Assembly (NCBI RefSeq): GCF_000772965.1
Contig: NZ_JPVQ01000019.1
Location: forward strand, 1 to 64,000
Length of the DNA stretch: 64,000 nt
From: Ureibacillus massiliensis 4400831 = CIP 108448 = CCUG 49529
GTDB lineage: Bacteria > Bacillota > Bacilli > Bacillales_A > Planococcaceae
Direction of reading: 5' to 3'
In this document: positions 20,105-29,627 of the stretch, piece after piece
Numbering within the stretch: position 1 is the stretch's first letter
Layout: every line of letters starts with the position of its first letter
Program-made: the position numbers and the translations under genes
The notes under the pieces: model-generated
Database searches by the model: none
Seen by the model: only the letters and a program-made list of their open reading frames with translations
What the model was told of the DNA's origin: nothing

Positions 20105-20773
20105 TTAGCTTCCTCCTTTTGCACTATGTAAAAATGGGCGCAAATTTCTAACTTCTTGTAAGCGATCATATGCAATTACACCATTTTCACCAATATAGGC
20201 AACGATTTGTTCTCTTTGTTCTGTTACAAATGGTTTTTCATTAGACATTACGTCTATTTTATCAGAAATATAAACATGCGTTGGTTCAAAATGAGAAGCA
20301 GTAATAATAGCGCTATCATTACCACTTATCCCTGCATGTACTAAACCTTTTAGATTACCTAGTACAAAAATACTTCCTCCAGCTTCAACACGACCGTTCG
20401 GATTAACATCACCAATAATAATGATATCACCAGACGCTTTTACAATTTGTCCTGAACGAACGATACCAACATATGTGTCTCGTATACTTGCTTGAACTTG
20501 TTCATTACATTCTGTCAAGCTTATAACCTCGCTATGAACGTGTAGTACGTGCATTTTTCCAGAATGTTCTACCATTTGTACCAATTCGTTTTTTTGTTCA
20601 ACCGTTAAAAAACGATATCCAATATCAAGATGAACATCAACTTTGTTATCGATACCGCCTTCAGAGATTTTGTTTTCTAATTCATCTAATAAATCTGCGT
20701 AGGCGCAACTGTCATCAAGTCGAAGAACCAACCCATCTTTTGTCCCTTTTATATGGACAAGCTGTTTTTTCAT
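20105..20773 (-). CDS. minC: Septum site-determining protein MinC
   Basis: A 222-residue FtsZ-assembly inhibitor. It has an N-terminal inhibitory domain and a C-terminal beta-helix domain (residues about 110-205) with the repeated pattern GDIIIIGDVNPNGRVEAGG and FVLGNLKGLVHAG that dimerises and binds MinD. The start is taken as ATG at 20773, ten bases after GAGGTG. A GTG 18 bases upstream lacks a ribosome-binding site. It is part of mreB-C-D-minC-D. Confidence 0.95.
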   Translation of the reverse strand: MKKQLVHIKGTKDGLVLRLDDSCAYADLLDELENKISEGGIDNKVDVHLDIGYRFLTVEQKNELVQMVEHSGKMHVLHVHSEVISLTECNEQVQASIRDTYVGIVRSGQIVKASGDIIIIGDVNPNGRVEAGGSIFVLGNLKGLVHAGISGNDSAIITASHFEPTHVYISDKIDVMSNEKPFVTEQREQIVAYIGENGVIAYDRLQEVRNLRPFLHSAKGGS

Positions 20774-20799
20774 AAAAAAGTGACACCTCACGCTAATTT

Positions 20800-21327
20800 C
20801 TAATTATTTTCACGTGCTCGTTGCAATACACGTGCGTTAATCAAATATTTAAACGCCCAACCTAACATTATTAAGAACAATAGGTTAGCGATTAAAGTTG
20901 GGATTAAACGATTCATCATAAAATTTGAGAATGTAATATTTGTAAAATTGATAAATGCAAAGAAGTTGTACAGAACAATCTCCATTAATGCAACTAAAAC
21001 TAATGAAAGGATGGTAGTAATGCTCAAATGTTGATGGATAAATTTCACAGTAGATCCTGCTAAAAAACAGATAAGTGGATATAATACGGTATATAATCCA
21101 ATAATATCAATGTAAAACACATCATACAAGAGCCCAAAAACTAATCCATATATTACAGCTCTTTGGCGACTGTAATAGATTGAAACAAAAATTAAATATA
21201 AAATTAAAAACCTTGGGACTAAATAAATAATTTGATCATTTAATTGAATTGGAGAAAACAGAGCAAATTCAGGTTCAAGTAAAAACAAAACTACAGCTAC
21301 AAACGGGATAAGGGCTCGAACAAACAT
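20800..21327 (-). CDS. mreD: Rod shape-determining protein MreD
   Basis: A 175-residue membrane protein with about five hydrophobic segments and the family pattern GLVFGLLYDVFYIDIIGLY near residues 62-80. It works with MreB and MreC in the elongation machinery. Two bases separate it from mreC, so it is co-translated. ATG after GAGGGTG. Confidence 0.93.
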   Translation of the reverse strand: MFVRALIPFVAVVLFLLEPEFALFSPIQLNDQIIYLVPRFLILYLIFVSIYYSRQRAVIYGLVFGLLYDVFYIDIIGLYTVLYPLICFLAGSTVKFIHQHLSITTILSLVLVALMEIVLYNFFAFINFTNITFSNFMMNRLIPTLIANLLFLIMLGWAFKYLINARVLQRARENN

Positions 21328-21329
21328 TG

Positions 21330-22220
21330 TTATTCACCCTCATCTGTTTCAGCTTGAGTTTTTGCCTTTTCGTGTTCATCAATTGTGATGACATTTCTTT
21401 TGGCAATAATTACATCTTGAAGCATTGAAAAATCTGCAGCTGGTTTTACATATGCTAGTTTTGTTAAACCGAAATCATCTGTTGTCACTTCAGTAATTTC
21501 ACCTATTAATATTCCTTTTGGGAAAATACCACCTAAACCTGATGAAATTACCAATTCGCCTTCTTTTACTTCTAAGCTTGAATCGATTCGCTTCATTATT
21601 AATTCATTACGCTCAACATCATATCCTTCTAACAAACCAAAAATCTCTTGATTTTCCCCTTGAATAACTGCTGAAACCCTAAAATTCGGATTATTCGTTT
21701 GAAGTAACTCCACCTCTGATGTTAAAGGTGTCACTAAACTTATTTTACCAATTAATCCTTGAGCTGTCATGACTGCCATATTCACTTCGATTCCGTGGGA
21801 TGAACCTTTATTTAAAATGATTTTCTCTTCCCATTGGTCAGGATTTCTAGAAATAACAGTTGCTTGGATTGGTACATAATCTCTCAAACTATCCTCTTTC
21901 TCTACTATTTCACGCAATGATTCATTTTCGCTTTGCAATGTATTAACCTGTGATTGTAAAACAGCAAAGTCCTCTAAACGCATTTTTAAACGTTTATTTT
22001 CTTCATAAGTATTTAATAAAGAATTAATATCGTTAAAAACTCCTGTTATGTAATTCGTTGGTTTAGCTACAAATGATTGTACTAAACCAACTGTATCTTT
22101 TATAAACTGTTCGGGTAACGTTGCATTTTGACGATCACGTAATGAGAAGCTAATCAATGCCACAATGAAAATCATGCTAACAAGTAGCAATATTAATTTC
22201 TTGTTTGAAAAGTGTGGCAT
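21330..22220 (-). CDS. mreC: Rod shape-determining protein MreC
   Basis: A 296-residue bitopic protein. It has one membrane helix (residues 8-26), a coiled coil (residues about 65-110) and a C-terminal double beta-barrel with the family motif VISRNPDQWEEKIILNKGS and GLIGKI. It links cytoplasmic MreB to penicillin-binding proteins outside. ATG after AGGAGG. Confidence 0.96.
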   Translation of the reverse strand: MPHFSNKKLILLLVSMIFIVALISFSLRDRQNATLPEQFIKDTVGLVQSFVAKPTNYITGVFNDINSLLNTYEENKRLKMRLEDFAVLQSQVNTLQSENESLREIVEKEDSLRDYVPIQATVISRNPDQWEEKIILNKGSSHGIEVNMAVMTAQGLIGKISLVTPLTSEVELLQTNNPNFRVSAVIQGENQEIFGLLEGYDVERNELIMKRIDSSLEVKEGELVISSGLGGIFPKGILIGEITEVTTDDFGLTKLAYVKPAADFSMLQDVIIAKRNVITIDEHEKAKTQAETDEGE

Positions 22221-22232
22221 TGGTATTCCTCC

Positions 22233-23252
22233 TTATTTTTTTAATTGTTGTGAACGGACTAAGTCAATATGATCTAACGCTTTACCTGTACCGATCGCTA
22301 CACAATCTAATGGATTTTCTGCAATAAATACAGGCATTTTCGTTTCATCACTAATAACTTTATCAAGATTTCTTAGTAATGCTCCACCACCTGTTAAAAC
22401 AATGCCTCTTTCCATAACATCTGCAGATAATTCAGGAGGAGTCTGTTCTAATGTTTTCTTCACACCATCAATAATAGAGGTAATGGCCTCTTTTAATGAT
22501 TCAGAAATTTCTTGAGAAGTAATGTCAATGGTTTTCGGTAATCCTGTTACTAAATCGCGTCCACGGATTTCCATCGTTTGATTATCTCCATCAACTCTAG
22601 CCGTACCAATCTCAATTTTAATATTTTCTGCAGTACGTTCACCAATCGTTAAATTATAAGCTTTTCGAATATAGCTAATAATAGCTTGGTCCATAGCGTC
22701 ACCACCAATACGAACAGAATCACTTGTTACGATACCTCCTAATGAGATAACAGCGACTTCTGTCGTACCGCCACCAATATCTACAACCATAGAACCAGTT
22801 GGATCCCAAACAGGTAGGTTTGCACCTATTGCTGCAGCAAATGGTTCTTCGATTGTAAACGCTTCTTTTGCACCAGCTTGGCGGCTTGCATCAATAACTG
22901 CACGTTGTTCAACCGTTGTAATTCCGTATGGAACACAAATCATGACATTCGGTTTTTTCCAATTAGAGCCTGAGTTTTTTAAAGCCTGTCTTAAATAATA
23001 TTGAATCATAGCTGTCGTAATTTCAAAATCTGCAATAACGCCATCTTTCATTGGACGAATAGCTACGATAGAACCTGGTGTACGGCCTATCATATTTTTT
23101 GCGTCATTTCCTACTGCTACAATTTCACCAGTCTTTGTGTTTTTCGCAACAACAGAAGGTTCACGTAAAACGATACCTTTTCCTTTAATAAAAACTAATG
23201 TATTCGCTGTGCCAAGATCGATCCCGACATCTTTGTTTCCTAATCCAAACAA
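22233..23252 (-). CDS. mreB: Rod shape-determining actin MreB
   Basis: A 339-residue bacterial actin that guides lateral wall synthesis. It has the phosphate-1 motif [12 protein letters not shown], phosphate-2 [11 protein letters not shown], and adenosine motif [13 protein letters not shown]. The start is TTG, preceded by AAAGGGAG. It opens the mre-min operon. An upstream intergenic stretch of about 300 bases should carry its promoter. Confidence 0.98.
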   Translation of the reverse strand: MFGLGNKDVGIDLGTANTLVFIKGKGIVLREPSVVAKNTKTGEIVAVGNDAKNMIGRTPGSIVAIRPMKDGVIADFEITTAMIQYYLRQALKNSGSNWKKPNVMICVPYGITTVEQRAVIDASRQAGAKEAFTIEEPFAAAIGANLPVWDPTGSMVVDIGGGTTEVAVISLGGIVTSDSVRIGGDAMDQAIISYIRKAYNLTIGERTAENIKIEIGTARVDGDNQTMEIRGRDLVTGLPKTIDITSQEISESLKEAITSIIDGVKKTLEQTPPELSADVMERGIVLTGGGALLRNLDKVISDETKMPVFIAENPLDCVAIGTGKALDHIDLVRSQQLKK

Positions 23253-23602
23253 ATTGTGTACTCCCTTTCTTTAAGCCATACTTCGCTGTCCTTAAATCAT
23301 AAGATTTATTATAGCGGATTAATGTAAAAATTTATAGTATGAATACAGCTCTTCCTCGTATTTTGTAGAACTTGATAGATTTTTTATCAACATCATTCAT
23401 TTTATTTCTATTTTGTCCATGAAACAAATAAAAAATTTATTTAACTTATTACATTCGTATGACTATTCGTATCTAATATCAAGACGAATTAACAATTTAA
23501 AGGTTCTTTGAAATGAATATGTAATATTAGAAAAAATTTTTGACTCTAAAAAGTCGATATTCCAATTTTTCAGGAATATCGACTTTTACATGTGACATTA
23601 AT
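23253..23602 (-). other. Intergenic stretch between radC and mreB
   Basis: AT-rich, without a credible gene on either strand. It holds the radC terminator at its left end and presumably the mreB promoter. I could not pick a convincing -35/-10 pair. Confidence 0.5.
23549..23587 (-). terminator. Terminator after radC
   Basis: AAAAGTCGATATTCC pairs perfectly over 15 bases with GGAATATCGACTTTT. It lies 16 bases past the radC stop codon and is followed on the minus strand by T-rich sequence. Confidence 0.9.
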
Positions 23603-23743
23603 CTACATATAGCCTTTTTCTTTTAAACTAATAAATTGGTGGTCACCAATTATAATATGATCAATTAATTCTATACCAATAATATATCCTGCTTCTTGCA
23701 GCCTTTTTGTCACTTCTATATCTTCTGGGCTCGGTGTTGCAAT
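23603..23743 (-). CDS. radC: radC, 3' exon (C-terminal 46 residues)
   Basis: This stretch encodes [19 protein letters not shown] and continues to GYM-stop. It is the normal RadC C-terminus and includes the JAMM-motif Ser and Asp (Ser191 and Asp194 in the joined protein). It has no start codon or ribosome-binding site of its own. It joins in frame to the 26278-26835 exon when the group II intron is removed, giving 232 residues, the usual RadC length (B. subtilis about 231). Confidence 0.9.
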   Translation of the reverse strand: MATPSPEDIEVTKRLQEAGYIIGIELIDHIIIGDHQFISLKEKGYM

Positions 23744-23804
23744 GTAGGGTAGGAAGCATGTGCCGTGCTATGTTTCCACAGTCGGTTTCACAATTCCCCC
23801 CTCA

Positions 23805-23838
23805 GAACCGTACGTACACCTTTCAATGTATACGGCTC
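23805..23838 (-). ncRNA. Group II intron domain V
   Basis: A 34-nt hairpin beginning GAGCCGTA and ending TACGGTTC with a GAAA tetraloop-like tip, matching the most conserved part of group II ribozymes (AGC triad near the base). The last codons of the reverse transcriptase gene, including its TGA stop at 23823-23825, are read through this element. Confidence 0.9.
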
Positions 23839-25706
23839 GCCAGTTGTTCAATCGGTATTTGTTTCTCGTGATGCTTATGGTGGCAATCATAACAGAGTAC
23901 AATGGTCTTTCTGTTTCGTTCAATCATTATACGATCTAAGTATTTAAGATTCTTTTTCTTCTTTAAATCTTTTAGTTTACGTATATGGTGTACTTCCATT
24001 TGTCCTTCTGTTTTGCCACATGCTTCACACTTATTCGCTAATAGTCGTTTTTCGAATTCTGAACGTCCAGAATACTTTAACGTATTCGGAATACGGTCTA
24101 TATCATCTTCATCTACACGAATTGCACCTTTGGTTTTTGGCATATCTTTAAGTTTTACGAAAGCATGTAAAACTTGTTCCCCTTCACTCTTTTGACGTAC
24201 CAAACAAAGTCGTCCTTGTTGATGTTTACGCATACTAGTAGCTACTTTTCTAGAAGTGCTTCTTCGTTTATTAGCAATAGTTTTTATAAAACTACTTTCT
24301 GCTAAGTAGAATAATTTATCTAGATGGTGATAATTATTTGCTAACTTATAGTAGTTCGCAATCCCACGTAATTCTGCATTATACGTCATAAGTACTTCTA
24401 ATTCAGAATTATTAATTAGACTTTTTCGATGTGTGATTTTAAAATCGTCTAAATTTCCATATCCATTTTTAATTGCAAACGCATGAATTTTACTTTGTGG
24501 AACTACTAATTTTATCGCACCTGATAAAGTACGTTTTTTCATAGGATGACTTAGATTTTTATATTGGACACGAGTTACTTTCTGTTGTTTCCATAATCTA
24601 AATTCGTATCCCAAAAACGGAACACCATTTTCAAGATGAGTAATAACCGTTTTTTCTTCGCTTAATTCTAACTGAAGCCTTTCATTAAGAAAGTCTTTTA
24701 CAACTTTTTTTATTTCTTTTGCTTCTTGTTTCGAACCAGCTATACCAATTACGAAATCATCCGCATACCGAACGTATTTCATTCGACGATAATTTTTATC
24801 CATTGGGTCAACAGCTGAAATTGTTAATTGTTTGGATTTCAATGCTTGGATTTCTTGAACATACTCACTTCGTTCCAGCCATTCTTTATGCCCATGTCTC
24901 TCATCTAATCTTTTGATTTTACGTTGTAAAGTATAGATGCGGCTACGAATGCTTTTCCATTCTGAATTTCGTTCACGGAATTTTCCTCTTTCAAATATAT
25001 TTATTTGTTCCTCCATAAATAAATCGAGTTCATTGAGATAAATATTTGCAAATAAAGGGGAAATAATCCCGCCTTGTGGTGTTCCACTAAATGTTTTTTC
25101 AAAGCGCCAATCTTCCATGACACCACATGATAAGGCATTGTGAATTAGCAATAGAAATCGTCGGTCATCTATTTTTCTAGCAATCAGATTTAAAAGAGTT
25201 TCATGATTAATGTTATCGAAGAACCCCTTAATATCTCCTTCAATACACCAAGTTAAGCCTTTCCAAGTGTTTTTAATTTCTGATAAGGCAGTATGACAAC
25301 TATAATTTGTTCTGAAACCGTGCGAATGGCTACTAAAAATAGGCTCGTATACTTGTTCCAAAATCATCCTCATCACTTCTTGTACTAATTTATCTTTAAA
25401 ATTTGGTACTCCAAGTGGGCGTTTCTTTCCATTTGATTTTGGAATGTATACACGGCGCACAGGTGAGAAACGAAATTTCCCTTCTTTTAGTTGTTCTATT
25501 AACTCGTCTATTTTTTGGGAACTAAAACCGTCTATTGTTTCTTCTGCTGTTCCTTTTGTTAAATTCCCTGCGTTTGGATACAGCTTTGCATATGCCTTAA
25601 TCCATAAATCTTTATGATATAGTAGACGATAACAATCTTTTACTTTTCGATTATTACGAGAAACATTCCTTATAACGTCTAACTGTTGAAATGGATTTTT
25701 TGCCAT
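23823..25706 (-). CDS. ltrA: Group II intron reverse transcriptase/maturase with HNH endonuclease domain
   Basis: A 627-residue intron-encoded protein. The RT domain (residues about 70-370) has VYIPKSNGKKRPLGVP, the GTPQGGIISPLFANIYLNELD block and the catalytic YADDFVIG. A maturase (X) domain follows, and the C-terminus (from about residue 570) is an HNH/En domain with CEACGKTEGQMEVHHIRK and CYDCHHKHH, i.e. two Cys pairs and the His cluster. It promotes splicing and retrohoming of its own intron. I took ATG at 25706, eight bases after AAAGGAG. An ATG six codons earlier lacks good spacing. The stop lies inside domain V. No frameshift is seen, so the element looks active. Confidence 0.95.
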   Translation of the reverse strand: MAKNPFQQLDVIRNVSRNNRKVKDCYRLLYHKDLWIKAYAKLYPNAGNLTKGTAEETIDGFSSQKIDELIEQLKEGKFRFSPVRRVYIPKSNGKKRPLGVPNFKDKLVQEVMRMILEQVYEPIFSSHSHGFRTNYSCHTALSEIKNTWKGLTWCIEGDIKGFFDNINHETLLNLIARKIDDRRFLLLIHNALSCGVMEDWRFEKTFSGTPQGGIISPLFANIYLNELDLFMEEQINIFERGKFRERNSEWKSIRSRIYTLQRKIKRLDERHGHKEWLERSEYVQEIQALKSKQLTISAVDPMDKNYRRMKYVRYADDFVIGIAGSKQEAKEIKKVVKDFLNERLQLELSEEKTVITHLENGVPFLGYEFRLWKQQKVTRVQYKNLSHPMKKRTLSGAIKLVVPQSKIHAFAIKNGYGNLDDFKITHRKSLINNSELEVLMTYNAELRGIANYYKLANNYHHLDKLFYLAESSFIKTIANKRRSTSRKVATSMRKHQQGRLCLVRQKSEGEQVLHAFVKLKDMPKTKGAIRVDEDDIDRIPNTLKYSGRSEFEKRLLANKCEACGKTEGQMEVHHIRKLKDLKKKKNLKYLDRIMIERNRKTIVLCYDCHHKHHEKQIPIEQLASRIH

Positions 25707-26277
25707 ATTCATGACTCCTTTCATTGTTAACGTTAAAACAACCTGTCCTCCTTCCCCGTGCTAAACTCATTACAAGCAAACGTTGAGTACTATGAGGACT
25801 CCGTTGCCATATGTGATTTTCAAACGTCTATACGTTATAGCCACTTGGGCACTCACACTTAGGCAATCCCTGCATTACACATAAATTCAGAAACGTGATG
25901 GTTAGGTATCCCTTTCGACAGTTTCCTTTTACAAAGGATTGAAGGATAAATCTCACTATGGACAGGAAAGCGGCAATTTCCAACAGACACTCAGGCAATA
26001 TGTCTCCCATTTTATCCTCATTACCTGTTAGCTATCGTAGGTAACGGCGCACCCATCGCTCATTTGTCTAGGATTCAGGCAGTCTAGCTTTTACCATACA
26101 TCACTTGATCTGAAGAACTGACTCGACTCTGATAGCTTTGTCGTCTTTTCTCCTTTTCACATCATGCTATGTTCCCTCTATGAGTTTCCTCGCAAGGTAA
26201 GACGCTGACCATAGAACATTGTGAGAAGTTCTAGTTTTCACTCGAAAACGCTGAATTTACGCACTTTACAGGCGCAC

Positions 26278-26835
26278 ACCACTTGGATGATTATGAGCAC
26301 AAATTATAGAAGCTGCAGAGCGTTTCACAGCTTCTCTAAAAATTTCTCTTGGATGCACAATTGATGAATTGAGACTTCCAATAAAAATGGTCTGTTTATG
26401 GATTACTTGGTTTTTTGTATTTAAAAATAAAGCGACGAAATGCTCTTGATTCAAAGAGGACATTTCTGGCATTAAGTAATTTGCAGCATCCTGAGGAGAT
26501 CGAATAGTGAAACGTGTATCTACTTGGATTTGGGCCAATCGTCTACCAAGCTCAACTGCCGCCAATAACTGTATTGCCTTTGCTTCTCCAATTCCTTTTA
26601 TTGAAGTTATTTCCTCAATGGTTGCATGCTTTAATTCATGGATTTTTTCAAAGTAATTTAATACTCGATTTGCGATCGATAAAACCGATTCTTTTTTTGT
26701 CCCAGTTCGAAGCAATATAGCAATTAATTCTTGATTTGATAAACTTTGTGCACCTTGCTTCATTAGCCGTTCCCTTGGACGATCATCTACGTGTACATCA
26801 CGCAGCATGAGCTCTGGAAATACGCTAACTACCAT
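26278..26835 (-). CDS. radC: radC, 5' exon (N-terminal 186 residues)
   Basis: Encodes RadC/JAB1-MPN residues 1-186. The N-terminal helix-hairpin-helix region holds ITSIKGIGEAKAIQL, and the last residues are AHNHPSG, the first half of the JAMM zinc motif. Reading on into the intron adds only VRL before losing homology. The joined protein restores His181-x-His183-x7-Ser191-x2-Asp194. RadC is a conserved JAMM protein of uncertain function; a DNA-repair role is disputed. It sits between maf and mreB as in B. subtilis. Without splicing the protein would lack part of its metal site. Confidence 0.93.
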
Positions 26836-26851
26836 TCAAAAATCACTTCCT

Positions 26852-27439
26852 TTAAATATGTAAAATGTTTAAAGAAATTAATTTTTCAAAAACAGTTGCT
26901 AAAGGAAATCCAACTACATTATTATAATCTCCCTCAATTCGGTCGATAAATAATGCTCCATCTGTTTGAATTCCATAACCACCTGCTTTATCAAAAGGGT
27001 CACCTGTATCAACATAAGCTTTGATTAGATTAGGTGATAATGTTTTAAAATACACTTTCGTTTCTTCCACAATTGTTTCTTCATGTCCATCTCGGTCGAT
27101 AATGACAACAGCGGTAAATACTGAATGCACATTATTGGATAGTTTGCTTAAATGTGCAATCGCTTCTTCCTCTGACTTTGGCTTGTGTAAAAGCGTATCT
27201 TCAAAAACGACAATTGTATCTGCTCCAATAACCGTCTTATTGAAAACTCTTTTTTTCACATCTCTTGCTTTTAATAAAGCCACTTCCCGCACATAGTCAA
27301 CAACTGTATTAGCCTCAACGGAAGTCTCCTCTACATTACTAGTTACCACTTCAAAGGGCACACCTAATTTTGAAAAAAGCTCCTTTCTCCTAGGTGAAGA
27401 TGATGCTAAAACAAGCTGATGATTAGTAGTAAAATTCAT
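26852..27439 (-). CDS. maf: Maf-family nucleotide pyrophosphatase
   Basis: A 195-residue house-cleaning nucleotide pyrophosphatase. Signature ASSSPRRKELFSKLGVPFEV lies at the start, with VIGADTIV and the C-terminal DKAGGYGIQ motif. In B. subtilis Maf acts on modified nucleotides and affects septum formation. ATG at 27439 is used because GGAGG is then seven bases upstream; another ATG two codons earlier is too close. It lies 16 bases before radC. Confidence 0.95.
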   Translation of the reverse strand: MNFTTNHQLVLASSSPRRKELFSKLGVPFEVVTSNVEETSVEANTVVDYVREVALLKARDVKKRVFNKTVIGADTIVVFEDTLLHKPKSEEEAIAHLSKLSNNVHSVFTAVVIIDRDGHEETIVEETKVYFKTLSPNLIKAYVDTGDPFDKAGGYGIQTDGALFIDRIEGDYNNVVGFPLATVFEKLISLNILHI

Positions 27440-27533
27440 TTCCATTCCTCCTACTACTATTTTAACCGAGAAGTATTGTTTTGAAAATTTTGAATGGTAG
27501 ATAGAAAATTCAAATTCGGTCCATTTTTAAAAC

Positions 27534-28178
27534 TTAAAATTGAATTTTGAGACACTCATTTTGCTCAAAATAATGCTTTAATAAGTGTAATCGCGTTACA
27601 TCTAAATCATCTGAAAGGCTTGCCATTGCTGACGTTATCGACTGCCAATCTTGCGGTAAATTCTCAGGTGCTTGACCTTGTTCAAAATAAAATTTTCCGC
27701 GATCTTCACTAGATAAAAGGGTTGGAACATTTTGTATTGTGGGATCCTGGCATGCACTACTAGATACTTTAAAGGCTTTCGCAAATGAAGGTGGGTTTTC
27801 GGATTTTACAATCCCCTCTTGAACTGGTGTTACTTCTGACCATACGAAGTAGCTTCCATCTACCTCAATAATTGTGGCAGTATTTAATGATGGATACCCA
27901 GCCATAAAATCCGTCGCCCCTTCAAACGAAGAAAAAACGCCATGTTGATTTGCATAAAATTGTAGTGCAGATAAATCAACTGAAGGTGTAGAAGATTCCC
28001 CATCGGATGATACTGGAACAACCTCTTCCTCACCTTGTTCTGCTACTTCTTGGACATCTTCATTATTCATCGAATTCAACATAAAAATAAAGAAAATTAC
28101 ACCGACAACTCCTGCTAATGATCCGAAAATTGCTGCTTGTATTAGTTCTTTGCGTCCGATCATTCTTGTAAATTTCAT
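27534..28178 (-). CDS. SpoIIB-like membrane protein (putative SPOR-type domain)
   Basis: A 214-residue protein. A short basic cytoplasmic start (KFTRMIGRKELIQAA) is followed by a membrane helix (residues about 12-33), an acidic linker and a C-terminal region (about 65-214) resembling a SPOR-like peptidoglycan-binding domain. Its place between maf and folC is that of spoIIB in B. subtilis, which helps engulfment. Sequence resemblance is weak, so this is a position-based call. The ATG at 28178 has GAGGTG eight bases upstream; longer readings lack a ribosome-binding site. Confidence 0.6.
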   Translation of the reverse strand: MKFTRMIGRKELIQAAIFGSLAGVVGVIFFIFMLNSMNNEDVQEVAEQGEEEVVPVSSDGESSTPSVDLSALQFYANQHGVFSSFEGATDFMAGYPSLNTATIIEVDGSYFVWSEVTPVQEGIVKSENPPSFAKAFKVSSSACQDPTIQNVPTLLSSEDRGKFYFEQGQAPENLPQDWQSITSAMASLSDDLDVTRLHLLKHYFEQNECLKIQF

Positions 28179-28344
28179 GCATATCACCTCTAGTATACCG
28201 TACCAAACAAAGAACAAAAAAAGACAAGACCTTTGTCGTCTTGCCAATAAAATATTTCGCAAAATATACGATCAATCGATATAATTTAACATTCAGAGGT
28301 CATTATTTTATTTATATGAATGAATTTTTCACAATTCCCTTAAG

Positions 28345-29598
28345 CTAGTCTCCAAATATTTTACTCCGCAACTCCGTCAACAAATAAAGGGAACCTGTTA
28401 CAATTGTTTTACATTCCTTAAAATTAGCACCTTTTATAAATGCTGAAAAATCATTTATGACATATTTTTCAGTAGCATTCGACAAATTTATCATTTCTTC
28501 TGCTTTCATTGCACGACTGTTCATAAAATTAATAAAATAAAACTCATCGCTTACTGTTTCAAGAATTTTCAATACCGATTTAACATCCTTATCAGCTAAC
28601 ATTCCAATTACAAAACGTATCGGTTCATTAGGAATTTGTTGTTTTATTGTTTGTGCTAGCTTTTCTGCACTTGCAGGGTTATGAGCACCATCTAAATATA
28701 CATTTTCCATTACTTTCTCGAAACGACCGGGAACTTTTGCAGCCTTTACACCTTTTCGAATTTTTTCTTCATCCCAGTTCATTTGAAAGAATTTTGCAAC
28801 CTCTAAAAATGCAGTAATAGCTAGTGCCATATTCTCACCTTGATGTTCGCCAATAAGCGATCGTTTCAATCCACTGATTTGAATATTTCCCATACGATTT
28901 ACGTACAAATCCCCTTCGTTATGGAATTGAACATGAAACTGGTTACCTAAACGATATAATGTTGAATTTTTGTTTTCGGATTCCTGTTCGATTATTTTGT
29001 TTGCTTCTATAGGTAGCTTTCCGACAATAACTGGTCTCTCATGCTTGATAATTCCAGCTTTATGACGAGCAATACTTTCAATCGAATTCCCTAAAAATTT
29101 TGTATGTTCAAGTGCAATACTTGGAATAATCGAAACGATAGGAACTACAACATTTGTACTATCCTCTAATCCACCCATACCTGCTTCAAATAAAACTAAA
29201 TCTACTTTTTTGTTGTAAAAGTAAATTAACGCTGCACATGTTAATAACTCAAAATCAGTAAGTAAGCCACTAAGCTGTGCATCATGCATTATTTTAAATA
29301 CCTCATCCAAATCTATTTCTGCTATAGGCTTTCCATCAATTTGAATTTGGTCATGTACATCTTTGATACATGGTGAAGTAAATTTACCAACAGTTAGTCC
29401 ATGCTCCATCGATATGTTTTCAATAAATGCTAATGTGGAGCCTTTTCCGTTTGTACCTGCAATATGCACGATGTTCAATCCATTTTGAGGATTGTTTAAG
29501 TGATTTAATGCATTTTGAATTGCAGCAAGACCTGGTTTGATAGAATCATCACTTTCAACATTCCACTTTGCTTTATATTCATCTAGTTTTGGAATCAT
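28345..29598 (-). CDS. Diverged FolC paralogue (folylpolyglutamate/dihydrofolate synthase family)
   Basis: A 417-residue Mur-ligase-family protein. The P-loop GTNGKGST (residues 48-55), the carbamyl-lysine region ARHKAGIIK, LDGAHN and the C-terminal TGSLY are all present, so it should bind ATP and glutamate-type substrates. However the pterin-binding motif that reads SPHLERVNERI in its neighbour is SPCIKDVHDQI here, and GIGGRVDSTN is GMGGLEDSTN. These changes suggest altered substrate preference, perhaps only one of the two FolC activities. It lies 30 bases downstream of the canonical copy. Confidence 0.88.
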   Translation of the reverse strand: MIPKLDEYKAKWNVESDDSIKPGLAAIQNALNHLNNPQNGLNIVHIAGTNGKGSTLAFIENISMEHGLTVGKFTSPCIKDVHDQIQIDGKPIAEIDLDEVFKIMHDAQLSGLLTDFELLTCAALIYFYNKKVDLVLFEAGMGGLEDSTNVVVPIVSIIPSIALEHTKFLGNSIESIARHKAGIIKHERPVIVGKLPIEANKIIEQESENKNSTLYRLGNQFHVQFHNEGDLYVNRMGNIQISGLKRSLIGEHQGENMALAITAFLEVAKFFQMNWDEEKIRKGVKAAKVPGRFEKVMENVYLDGAHNPASAEKLAQTIKQQIPNEPIRFVIGMLADKDVKSVLKILETVSDEFYFINFMNSRAMKAEEMINLSNATEKYVINDFSAFIKGANFKECKTIVTGSLYLLTELRSKIFGD

Positions 29599-29627
29599 CT
29601 GAGAATATCCTTCTTTCTCAAAAAATA

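Larger units (their letters stand above)
23744..26277 (-). mobile_element. Group II intron inserted in radC
   Basis: A 2,534-nt intron on the same strand as radC. The 5' end is GTGCGCC, a classic group II start. The 3' end is CCCTAC, matching the terminal AY rule. Domain V is a 34-nt hairpin at 23838-23805. Domains I-III occupy about 570 nt (26277 to about 25725), domain IV carries the reverse transcriptase gene, and domain VI with a candidate branch-point A lies next to the 3' end. A GGAAA/TTTCC hairpin loop at about 25966-25980 presents GCCGCU (25974-25969), which pairs with the last six exon bases AGUGGU (two G-U pairs), so it is a plausible EBS1. All the parts needed for splicing are present. 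Confidence 0.93.

Noticed and set aside
20104-20175. N-terminal extension of MinD by 24 codons
   Set aside because: It overlaps minC and is not conserved; the GTG at 20103 has AAAGGAGG at ideal spacing.
25828-26010. A 60-codon minus-strand frame inside the intron 5' part
   Set aside because: It lies in the structured RNA of domain I, including the EBS1 hairpin, and shows no protein-like pattern.
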